A DNA stretch of 64,000 nt from assembly GCA_023079485.1 (NCBI GenBank), contig CM041083.1, positions 177,772,480 through 177,836,479 of the forward strand, read 5' to 3'. Shown here piece after piece: positions 34,136-45,336 of the stretch. The notes under the pieces were generated by a model. It worked only from the letters and a program-made list of their open reading frames with translations. It was not told the origin of the DNA and made no database searches. The stretch's first letter is position 1. Each line of letters begins with the position of its first letter. Source of the DNA: Archilochus colubris. Taxonomy: Eukaryota; Chordata; Aves; Apodiformes; Trochilidae. The translations under genes and the position numbers were made by a program.

Positions 34136-35884
34136 CCAGGCCTCTGTTCATCCAAATCACTATGGAGCTGCTGGTAATGGCACTGGGAACAGGAGCCTGT
34201 CCCTGTGTGGCATCACACACTCTGCAATGCAAATGTTGCTTTCAGCCAAGGGACTTTAGGAGTGATCTTGAAGTGCACATTCTCCAGAGGAAACCAGTTC
34301 TTCAGCCGTGGCTTGAACTATCCCAAAGGATACCACTATGTATCCTTACACAGCACCTACGAATTTTAATATTTAGGGCAGGTAAAAGAGGATGCTGTAA
34401 GCATTTTTGTGTATTTAGTTTTGGAGTAGCTTGAAACATATTTACCCAAGTTACCAATTAATGAGGTGACACTTGTTCAGAGTCCCAGTAATCACTGGAG
34501 CTAAACACACTTTGTCCACACTTTGTGTACAAGTCTTGGACTTGTTTTTCTCAGTCTTGTCCTGGTTCACTGACTACAATGCAAAAGGAATTTTATAGAT
34601 ATCTATTCTTTAATCCCTGGTAAGCCTCCTGGATAGCTTTTAAATTTAATTTAACTTAATTTTTAATTTTTTAAATTTACTTTTAAAAACTACAGAAACT
34701 TACAAGTTATCTTCAAAATGTTGAACTTCAATTCATCCTCAGGAAATTAAGCCATAACTCCATGGCACATTACTGCAAAAAGCATGTAATGTACCTCTAC
34801 CATTTCCATTAGGTGCTTTGTTGTTGCACTTGTTATTCTACAGTTTATTGGTTGTTTTTTTTAAGTACAGATGCTTTTTAAAGTTCACAGACTTTATTGA
34901 CAATTCCACAACAGACAAAACCTCTGAACTGTGACAGGAGTTTTATAAGAGTAGCTAAACAAAATGGTTCTAGCAAATAGCTTCAGTGTTTCCTAGTTCA
35001 TCACATCTAAAATTGAAGTCTCAAAACCAGCAGCAGAAGAAATATTGTTCTATTATAACCTAAGTTTAAAAGCTAAAGTTTAAAATTAACAGAAAATGTC
35101 ATACATTTCATATATACAAATTAAACAGTCATATTTCTTATACACAAAGAGCTCCAAATATAAAACAGCTGTATGTTCCATTTTTCCTGTGATCTTCAAA
35201 AATCTGAATCTCTTTTTTAATACAGAATTCTAGGTATTTATGAGCTATATATTTATGAGAATTAACTGCTTTGCCTTTTCCACCGCTTCTTTATGGATCA
35301 TTGTGAAAAAAATAATCAAACAAGAGACACAGTTACTGACCCTTAATGTCTTACAAGTGAAGGATTTCAAAGAGCTTCTTAAAATCTTGGAAATATTATG
35401 CACATTTCCTCAGTGAAAAAATACAGTTACAAGAAGGTTAAAGGGCTGGTTCATGCTTACACTACATGCTAAAAGCAGAACTAGAAAGACACCTTGAGCC
35501 CAACCTCATTCTCTGTCTCTTAAACATAACCCTTCTCCCCTTCACCTGTTAACATCCCATACTCTTATATAGGATGAATTAAATTAGGATATAATTATGA
35601 GCTATCAGATGCTTTAAGTTAAAATTTTGATGCTGATGCTGCCTTCCAGCAGTCTTTGTCCAGCTCACTCAAATGCAGCCTTTGGTTTCAGAGGAAACTA
35701 TCCTTCCACCACAACAGCAAAGTTACCCATTTCACAGAAGGATATTAATTAGGGTCCAGTACAGCTCTACAGTGGAAAACTGAGCTCCATTAATTTTTTA
35801 AAAATGGGAATAATGAGTTGATAATGACTGGGCTGAAAGCTTCTGCAATATTTATGGTATTGCTCAGAGAGAGCAGGGGGCAGA
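34136..35884. other. Unique AT-rich sequence, no gene seen
   Basis: No repeat or exon recognised. AATAAA on the minus strand near 34893 has no open frame upstream of it that would make it a gene end. Confidence 0.5.
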
Positions 35885-36050
35885 GAAGTCAGGTAGGCAG
35901 CTCGGGGCAGAGGTGTCGAGGGATTGTGGGCTCTAATCCCATCTCTGCCCTTGGAAAACTCTGTCACTGTATTTCTCTTCATTACAATTTCTATGAAAGA
36001 ATAACAGAGGAGATGACAAGGAATAATTTGTAAAGAGCTCCAAGGTCTGC
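35885..36050 (+). mobile_element. Old tRNA-derived SINE, MIR-like
   Basis: A tRNA-type A box is visible at 35896-35910 (GGCAGCTCGGGGCAG) and a B box at 35929-35939 (GGCTCTAATCC), 33 bp apart as in tRNA promoters. TCCCATCTCTGCCC follows as in MIR. Further on, GAATAATTTGTAAAGAGCTCC at 36021-36041 resembles the MIR 3' region. No poly-A tail or target-site duplication survives, consistent with great age. Similarity was judged by eye against remembered MIR sequence, so the exact family is open. Confidence 0.5.
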
Positions 36051-36909
36051 TGGTAAAAAGCATCCCATGAGAGCTGGGTGTTACCAATATCCATACCTGC
36101 AAGAGACAGGAAGGATTAAATTAGATTTGTCTCTGGGGTTGCACAGCACCAAACCCTGGACTTTACTGAAGGCGTCTGTCATGTCTCAGTCCTACCATTT
36201 TGTAGAATATTGGCATATATCCAATGCAATAAATAAATAGATAAATTGAAGGGAAGAGAGAAGGAAAAAAAAGGCTCCCTTCAAGTGCAAAATTAAGGGT
36301 CATTCTAATATCTCTGAAAGGCATCACATTGGTATTGATCCTAGAAACACTTTATCATAAGTAAACTGGGAAATTTGTCAGCAGATTTTTATAAAGAGGA
36401 AAATAAGTAGATTTAAAAAATAAAATTAGAGGTGTATTGAAAATATCCATAATATATGTATTAGGTGGGATTTTTAAAAAAATGGATAAGAGTTTTCATG
36501 CTCTAGGACATAAGTCTATGAAATGACTGCAACTAAAAAGAGACTCTGCCACAAGTTAACCCTATAGAACTAAAAGTCAAACTTACAGAATTTCTGTCTT
36601 CTGGTATGGGGTATGGGCCACCTTGCAAAATGTACACTTTCCCATGAAGCCAGGTTTTGCTGCTGACAAAGTCAGAATTCTGGAATAAAAAACATATGGC
36701 CAAAGCCATCTGGCCATTTGAATCCAATGAACTTGTATCCAGCACGGTTACTATTTCTGATAGCACCATTCTGCCAACACTGAGAAGGATGCTCCTTGTT
36801 TTAAATACAGAGTTTATAATCCATCTTTTGGGTCTGAGGAGTGGGAACATGGTAGGCAGGAATATTCTGGTCACAGATTTGAATATCTTAGCTAAGATAT
36901 TAATATCAA
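36051..36909. other. Unique sequence, no gene seen
   Basis: Overlapping open frames of about 112 codons on both strands near 36533-36995 have no motif. No repeat is recognised. Confidence 0.5.
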
Positions 36910-37285
36910 AGAATCATAGAACAGTTTGGGTTGGAAGGGACCTTAAAGATCATTTAGTTCCAACCCCTTGCATGGGCAGGGACACCTCCCACTAGACCAG
37001 GTTTCTCAAAGCCCCATCCAACCTGACTTTCAGCACTTCCAGGGAGGGGGCAGCCACAAACTCCCTGGGCAACCTGTGCCACCGTCTCACCACCCTCACA
37101 CTAAAGAACTTCTTCCTAATATCTAACGTAAATCTACCTTCTTTGTTTAAATCCACCACCCCCTGTCCTATCACTACAGACCTCCCCAAATTTCTTATAG
37201 GCCCAATTCAGGTACCAGAAGGGCACTATAAGATCTCCCTGGAGTCTTCTCCAAGCTGAACAACCCCAACTGTCTCATTTAGATC
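36910..37285 (-). mobile_element. CR1 LINE, older subfamily, 3' fragment
   Basis: AGAATCATAGAACAGTTTGG, GTTGGAAGGGACCTTAAAGATC, CCTCCCACTAGACCAGG and CTCCCTGGGCAACCTGTGCC are in CR1 3' order on the minus strand. It ends near TGAACAACCCCAACTGTCTC, deep in the C-terminal ORF2 region. Same subfamily type as 7691-8281 but less diverged. Confidence 0.93.
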
Positions 37286-37363
37286 AGATAATTGTGATTT
37301 GTTAGTAAGGAATCTCCATGTTTTTACCTTAGCTGAGGGCAAAACATTTTTGCAGGCTACAAA

Positions 37364-37800
37364 CCATAGCATCACAGAAGTGATGTGACTGGAAAGGACC
37401 CCAAAGGACACTTTCCCAGCCCCTGCTTGAGCCAGGGTTGCCTTTGAAGGGCAAGCAGGCTCCTCAGAGAAGCTGCATCCAACTGAAGTTTGAGTTCTTC
37501 CAAGGATAGAAATCCCATCACTGCTCTGGGCAGTCTGAAGCTGGTGAGTGGACGCCCTTGTCCTTTCCTCACACTCTTTTCTGGAGCTTTCCAGTTTTCC
37601 ATATCCTTCTAGAATACTGCCCAGAGGTAGCAGCTTTCCCATATCAGTCTCAATAATGGCACATGCACAGGAAAAATCACCTCCTCATTCTAATCAGATT
37701 CTTCATCTTATGTCTGTGAATTGCATTAACTTTCTTCATTACAGCATTGTACCTTAATAGCTATTTGATGACTTCCACAGCTTCTATTTCTATACAGAGG
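37364..37800 (-). mobile_element. Older CR1 LINE fragment
   Basis: CATAGCATCACAGAAGTGATG, GGAAAGGACCCCAAAGGACA, GAGTTCTTCCAAGGATAGAAATCCC, CTCTGGGCAGTCTG and CATATCCTTCTAGAATACTG line up with CR1 3' UTR and ORF2 C-terminus on the minus strand, with heavy decay. It follows the CR1 at 36910 by only 80 bp but belongs to another subfamily, so the two are independent insertions. The right edge is uncertain. Confidence 0.7.
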
Positions 37801-40800
37801 CAATGGGCTAAATTCCTTATTTCTAACTGTAAAGCTTTGAATTTCCCACTCTTTCTGGTATCTTTTCAAATAGTACAAAATATTCATCAGAAGTATACAA
37901 ATTAGAGAAAAAACGCATTGAGATATCTAGGACACAGCTTCAGCCTTGATTACATCTGAAGGGATAGACTGCTGTTTGAGATCAAAGGTCCCATTGTGAA
38001 AATAATTCCTGGATCAGTTTTTATGGTGGAGATCATTTGAATGCTGTCCAGCTGGGAACTGATGCCTATTGCTTGCTCTTCTCCTAAGGAATGGAGGAAG
38101 AAAATAAGGGAGAAATCTGCTTTAAAACAGCTTTTCAAATAAAGTCTTTGAGCTGCCAGAATGAGGACCTACATTCCAGATGAATGAGGACATCTGGTCA
38201 TCTTAGTGACTTTTCAGAGCAGATCAGTGCCTATTTGGGCATCTGAAACAGTTGGGTCTCAACAGGGTTCCCTGCTGGAAATGTTGTTGAAAGCTTCAGA
38301 GCTCAGCCCTTAAAATTTCACTTCAAGCTGAATCCTAATTTTTTATGAGCTTAAAAAATAAACAAACAAAAAAAATGGCCAGAGTTTTTAATGATAAAAA
38401 AAATTAAGTTTTCATTTTTATTTCCATGTCCAGATGTACTGATGAACTCTTTTGAAAAATTCAGCTGAAACATGCATTGCTTTTCCAAGATGTGGGGTTT
38501 TATGGTAAATTTCCCAACAGCTTTGTGCTAAGGTTCTCGTTCATGTTTTTTACTTCCCCTTTATAGGGAACAAAAAATAGGTCTCTGCTTTTCTCAAACT
38601 TACTCAGTTTTCCCAAAACTTTCAGAAATGTGGTATCTTTGAGATATTTTAGACAGGAATACTGAAGGAAAGATGGTACAATTCCATAAGCCCTACTTCT
38701 TCAAGAAAATTCAGGAGTAAAGAATAACCTGGAAAAGATTAGATAATGAACTGCTCAGATTTGGCATCTCTTTCCCTCTCTCCAAACATTTTGTGCTAAT
38801 AAACAGAAGGTTCTTTGGGCAATAGTGCATCTGCTTTGGTGTTTTACCAAGCTCAGTGGGGAGGGGACTCTGATGACTGGGTAATTTTTATAGTAATGAA
38901 TTACTTGGATCATCCACAGCAGAAGATTTTATGTCCCAGTGCACTAGACCTCAGCAATATGTATGAAAATTTTGGAGGTCTGAGACCACAGCTAAAGAAG
39001 TTAAATTCTTGGGAGATATATTTTCAATTGAAGTTGTTTTTTTTTAGTATTACAGATCTTTCAACAATAATTTGCTGAGGCATGCAGGGTATCTCAGTTA
39101 TAAAGAAAAGAGAGAGAAATAATTAATGTGCCAACTTTGATCTTTTAGTTTCTCCAAACTTATTTTCTTTGTTCTTTCCAGAAAATTTAACTAGCAAACA
39201 AATCAGCAGTAAGTTAGGAGCTGCTCTGCATTTTCCTCAGTTACAAGAACAGTTGTTTAAAGCAAAAAATTCCACACACCACTGTTATGCAGCTCAATAC
39301 AAACAATTCAGCCAGCTGATAGTGAGTTTTTCTTTGCCAAAATAGTCCTGTTTCAGTGCATCTCCATGAAGGAATAATTACTGTAAATAACTGGTAAATA
39401 TTTGTGGAGCAGCAATGCCTCTGTATCCCAACTGAGACTGAATCCTTTGTCAGAGTCCAGGTACACACAGATAGCAAAGATGGTCCCAGTTCTGAAGGCT
39501 TTCAGTTTCAATCAGCAAAATAGACAAAGGTCAGAAGAAAAGCAGTAATATTTTTCCCATTCTGCATCTGGGCTAGTAAAGCCTAGAAAATCTATAGAAA
39601 CTACCTACCAGTAGTAAATCACACAGGCAATTATCTGTGGTTTTTACATGATGCCCCTATTAAAAGAGGAGAAAACTCCAAGCTGCCACATCAGAGCACA
39701 CACCACCTTTGTCACAAGCCCACACTTTGCCAGCAATTTGGGAAGTTTACAGTTTCCTGACCTATGGAAAGCAATATGAGGTTGACCACACATTACCATG
39801 GTGCAGTTTGAGGTGTTTAGAGGGCTTTTCAAAGGCATCTCCAAACTTCTCCAGCCCAGCCTCAGACTGCCAGGGCTGTGCATTCTCAAACTGGGAGAAA
39901 ACAGCAAAGAGTAAAAAAAAGCCTTATTAACTTTTTATATTCCCACAGTATTTCAGCTCTGGTTCTAAGATAGGGCTGAAATAATCAGTAATGCCCAGGA
40001 CATGAATGCCAAGGATGTTTTTGGTGTTTGTTGCCAAACTTAACCTGCAAGGAGAGGGGCAAGAAATCCTTTAGGCCATGCTACTGAGCTGGGACTTCCA
40101 GCCACGCTTGGGGATAAATTCTGTGAAAGCAGTTAAACATTTGAAGTGATCTATAGCCTCAAACAAATCTTAAGGGAGTTATCAGTAAATAATTTGAATT
40201 TGAAGGTGAGCAGCTTGCCTCTTGCATGGGCTGCTATTCTCTTTCCAACAGAAAACATCCCTTTATCTAAAGAAATGTGGATGCTGTGGACAGCATGGCT
40301 TGACTACCAATACTGCATTGCTTATAAAGCTACTAGAATCCTGAAATCTTGGGGATTTGCATTACTCTTCATGGTTTTTTTAACACAAAATGTACAATGG
40401 TTTCTATTTTTGAAGAAATATAAAGATGCCACATTTTGCATTAAGTATTTCCTTTCAGATCACAAATGAAAGTACACTTTTGAGTTTTGCAAATACATTT
40501 ACTTGTGTTTAAAATAATGTTCATGCACTTGTAAAAAATAATTTGAATATATGCTGAAAAATCTGGAAGGTCAGTCAGAGGTTCTTAATAAACACCAGGT
40601 GTTTTCTCCTGCTACCCTCTAGGATTAAACAACCCACACATGGCATCACTCCAGCCACCCATTAGCTCCCTGTGACCTAAGAGCAGACCAGTCCCTTCTG
40701 AAATTGAGGCCAAGGAAGAGAAGAACCATGAAGCCCCAGTTCCTGCTATCACAATGCAGCAATGGGAAATCAGAGCACAACAATTTGTTTCTGGCCTTGT

Positions 40801-42723
40801 GTGGGAGATGCAAACTCCTAAAGAGACTTCCTTCCCCACCACTTCCCCTGCCCTTTTTCAAATCAAATTTGTACCCCCTCAGGACTAGAATAATTAAATA
40901 TTCATACAATAAGGTGAAAAATGAGCGTGCAAAAGTGACAGAGAGCAAAGCCTTCCTAATAAGACAGTCATGCAATTGGGAGAGGAATCTACCTTGCTCT
41001 TGATGTCAGATCCAACATGTTGCCAAAACTTCCAGACCCAGCAACTGAAGGCTCTGGTGTCCAATATTGAGGGAATTAATTACTGCCAGACCTTGGTAGT
41101 TATCTTGAAACATGAGCTTTGCTAGCAGGGCTAAACTGCCTTCTCCAGTTTTATGTTTGAGGTGATTCAGATTTTCCACTGGTTCATATAAGACATGAAT
41201 TTAATTCCAGTCCACACTCATTTTCCTTGGGTCAAGGAGGGAGGCACAGTGAGCAGCCCTTTGCCTTGTCTGCCTCAAGCAGGGTGTCCAGGGCTATTTG
41301 CCAGTGCTTAGGACTTTTAACTTATGAATTTGCTGTGAATCTTTTCTAGGCAGTACTTGTCAACTATTTTGTGGCACAAACAGGGCCTTTGATGAAACCC
41401 AAGTAAGATTTAAATTCAGCCCTCCAGAGACACATTGTTACCCCAGCAGCACCTCACCAACATTCCCTGTCACTGACCCCTTTTCAAATTTTTGCATTTT
41501 GCCCTGATCCATATTTCTTTTCTTTTCTTCATGTATTTGTCTTCTATCTCAGTGGTCTGTGGCATGTGTCTGCAGGCAGTTGAGATTTATTATTGCTCAG
41601 AGTGTCAAGCATGTACACTTCAGCTTGGAAAGACAGTCAAAATTATTGGCCCAGCTTACACAGAGGTCCAAGTTTCTTCTGAAACAGATTCTCAGGATTC
41701 AAATGTTTGAGCATCCAAAATCAATGATGGTTTCTTTTAAAATATCAAACTGATATAAAAAATTATATCAAAAAATATCAAAACCTGATCTTGAGCAGTC
41801 AGACATCCATGAACTGGGAGAAAACCAAACTTATAGACAGAAACCTGTGGGCAATAAAAGTGCCAGCTGTCCCAAGCTAAGCTACCATCAGCAACATTGA
41901 TTTCATCTCTCTTCCTGTCACTGGGATACTCCATTTTTCAATACAATATGTACCAGTTAACTCCACAAAGCAAAGACACAGATCAAAGAGATTCAAAATT
42001 CTTGCTAATGATGCAGTTTTGTTTCACCCAGACACTCACAAGATCAGTAGTGGAACAAGACTCACTGGTGCATGGCTTCCTCCTCAGCCCAAGGAGATAC
42101 TGCCATGAGAATACAATATCCTGCAGCAGGAGGTTTTCCTAAATCCAGACTCACAAACAGGTGAATCAGGGCAGACCAAGTGGCCTCCATATACACCTCA
42201 GGGGAGGCCACACAGGCAGGACCCACCCTGCCCCTCAGCACAGCAGCTGGTACCTGACCAACACATCTGGTTGATGAAGAGGTGACAGCTAAAACAATTT
42301 AATCGTTGGAACCACCATTGCCTTGTTCATCAAGGAATGGTCCTTTGCTGATCCACCTGATTTCATACTCCTTCCTACAGCTTTCAAATTTTCCAGACAG
42401 AAGGAAAACTTTGGTCCAGGGTGAGTTTGGACAGAGGCACCTGTCCAGCCTGAGGCACAGGCAGAGGGATTCATGCAGATTTGTTCCTCTGCTGAACAAA
42501 ATGGAACACCTCTCTCTTTCCTGCTGTTACCTCTTTAATGTTTTTCAATGCTTTTTAGTACAAAATCCCAGGAAAACTGATAAAATTTCACTGTCTGATT
42601 TTTTTTAATATATGCTAGAAACTTGTACCCCAGGCCAGAAAGTTGTTTTCTGGACAAAAATCTTACTAAAATACACAGTAGTCGAAAAAGGAATAAAAAC
42701 CTTTGTTAAACTGTGACAACTCT
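37801..42723. other. Unique AT-rich sequence, no gene seen
   Basis: Nearly 5 kb without a recognisable repeat or exon. Open frames reach 109 codons at most, without splice or start context. 40600-41000 is slightly more GC-rich. Confidence 0.5.
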
Positions 42724-42783
42724 CAATCCTATCCAATCCAATCCAATCCCATCCAGTCCAATCCTATCCAATTCCATCCAATC
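42724..42783 (+). repeat. (ATCCA)n pentanucleotide microsatellite, imperfect
   Basis: About twelve units of CAATC/ATCCA with single-base variants (CCTAT, CCCAT, CAGTC, ATTCC). Confidence 0.93.
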
Positions 42784-43189
42784 TTTTTTGTGTTATGCAG
42801 GTGTAAAGGAGCAAAGTCTGTATCACCTGCATTTGCCCTCCCCAGGATCTCTGTTCTGAATTCTGGGGCTAAATGTAGAAGTGAATCCATGATGGTTCCA
42901 TGGATTCCCTTAGAGCTTCCTACCACATATAAATTGTGTTGGTTTACAGCATATAAATGACATCACTTTATAGTCCCTTGAGGACTTTCAATCACTGGAC
43001 TAAACTGAAAAGGGCTTTGCAATACATGCAATATAGGGCTTTGGTAAATGGAGGCAGAGCCTTTCTAAGGGGCTATTAAAAAAAATAAAATTATTAGGAG
43101 TTCATTTTTCATCTTTTGAAAAGAGTGTGGGGAAAGCAAGAAGGAAAAGTTATGGCAAGCTGAGCATCTTTGCACTAGATTTACCCTCT

Positions 43190-43221
43190 AATCTGGGGGT
43201 AGATAGAGGTACCCCCAGATT
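43190..43221. repeat. Perfect 12-bp inverted repeat, 8-nt loop
   Basis: AATCTGGGGGTA (43190-43201) and TACCCCCAGATT (43210-43221) are exact complements separated by GATAGAGG. A stable small hairpin in either strand. It has no T-run after it and no gene partner. Confidence 0.9.
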
Positions 43222-45276
43222 TGCAGCACTCCACATAGCAAGACTTACATACCCATAGCATTTATTACCTATTTTTTCAGGGAGGTATAGTGCAGTAAAG
43301 CAGTTCTGTATTAATGTTTTCAGGGATGGGATGCATGAAAGAGAAACCTCCCCACGAGTGGCCTGGCACTTGTGCTGCACTGAGAAACCCAATTTTAGTC
43401 ACCTCTCCTGAAATTCTGAGGGGAAGGGGGGAGTTGTGACACAAGTGGAGAGGAGGAAGTAAGGGAGGCCCAGGAAGCAGTGACTGCTGTGGGAGCATGT
43501 GGAAAGTGCTGCCTCATGATGCTGTTTGATGTTCTCACAAAACTCTTCCCCTGCAAGGTTTTACATCACCGATCTCATAATTACAAACCTTGTCAGAGCA
43601 GGGTCAGGGAGGCTGCAGGATGGGTTTGCTGATGGCACTCCCTGCCTGGTCCTTGCCCCTTCCACAACAGAAGTTACACTCTGGGCAGATGCCACCATCC
43701 CTCATCCTGGGACCAGCAGCAGGGAGGTGGGGGAGATGTGGCAAAGGCAGAGCAGGCTCACTTTACCTGAGTTGGCTTCACACAGTGGACAGAGGAGCAC
43801 CCAAGGGAAGCACTGAACTCATGTTTGCAGTTACAAACACCAAGACCTGGGCTGTCACCCATCCAGACAGCACCATTTGAGGACAGTGTCAATGTTTGCA
43901 TATTTGAAAAACAATGTGAAATTGCACTGGTTTCAAGTTTTGTTTTTTTTTCCTCTTTTAGGACAGAAGATTCTACTTTTTAAGCAGGCAGAAGCTGCCT
44001 AATTCACTTCTGATTTACATTTGTACTCCAATAATATTGAGAATGAATGACCAGAACCAGGATTGCACTATACTGGAACTGTGCAAGCAAAGGCTGGGAG
44101 GATGCCAGCTTAGTTAACAGTTACTCCTGCCCTTCAAAACTTCTATTAATTTTCTTTTTTATTGGACGACAGCATTCTATTTTTAGCCACATCCCTATTC
44201 TACGCATGGTTCATCAGCATGCCACCTGGGATTAATCTTTACCTATTCTTAGCCTTAGTTAAGATCAGCAAGTGTCTTCTGTCCAAGTGACCCAAGTAGA
44301 CCCCAGACATGAAACATTCACTTTTGCTTCTTAGCTTTTCCCTGCCACACAAGACATAAAGCCAAGGAGACTCCTCTAAAACCCATGAGGTATGAAAACC
44401 AGGTGGTTGTCCCCATGAATATCCCCCTCCATTGCAGAGAAACAGCACTTCTGCAATCCTGATGCTCATGATAGCACAGGTTAAGCCAGAAGCAGATCAT
44501 TGGAAATTTCTGAACAAGTTAGAGCCACATTAACTTTTCTACTAGATTGTCCACATTAGAGGATCTCCGTTTTCAAAAGGTTTCAACACAATGCATGGCT
44601 GTGCATTGGAGTCTTTCCTCTGAGCCAAAAGGCATTTTTGCAGACAGTGGGGAGAAAACTCAAAAGTCTGAATGACATCTGAGTCAGCCATCTACTCCAA
44701 AAGTTTCATGGCCCGATGCTTATATGAAAAGAAAAATGCTCATCTCAGAAAAATACCTTCCAGGTTTGAAAAGGGATGTCTTGGAAGAAGGACCAAGTGA
44801 ATCACAGGAATAGTGTGTCTGGACACTTGAACTGTCTACTGCCTGGGGTCAGGAGATCCTTTCCAGTCTGGGTCATATGAAAGCACAGTTACTTTGACTT
44901 AATAAACCATGACCCAAGCTAAAAATATCTTATCATTTTTTAAGTGAATTGACACAGAGAATGTTGGTCACTGCTTAGCATTGATGTGTAAATGGTGAGA
45001 GCTAGAAGGGCACAAACCCTACCATGCTAAAAATTACAGTATTTTTAATTTCACATTGCTGTAATTCACACTCCAAGCAACCAAGGGCATTGCCTTCTGG
45101 GCTATCTGATATGAGGACAATGATGACAAACTGGAGAGAGTCCAGATAACCACCACAGAAACAGTGAAAATAAAAGCATTAAATAGAATTTCACAGCTAT
45201 TTACAAGTGGTCAGAGTAAAAAATACTTGCACTTTTAAGAAATAAGTACACACAAGAAAAAGGATTCATAGTGTTG

Positions 45277-45336
45277 TCAGATCATATCTTGTTGCTTGGT
45301 GACAATGTGACGTGATCTGATGAATCACTAAGCAAC
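45277..45336. repeat. Two interleaved inverted repeats with CRE-like core
   Basis: TCAGATCA (45277-45284) pairs with TGATCTGA (45313-45320). GTTGCTTGGTGA (45291-45302) pairs with TCACTAAGCAAC (45325-45336) at 11 of 12 positions. The two pairs are interleaved, so both hairpins cannot form at once. Between them lies GTGACGTGA (45308-45316), CREB/ATF-like; GTTGCTTGGTGAC resembles an RFX X-box. A regulatory role is inference only. Confidence 0.5.

Noticed and set aside
34880..34900. Minus-strand AATAAA as a gene end
   Set aside because: No supporting open frame or exon upstream on the minus strand; AATAAA is frequent in AT-rich DNA.
37226..37642. 138-codon minus-strand frame
   Set aside because: It runs across the ends of two different CR1 fragments and does not follow the CR1 reading frame; chance frame.
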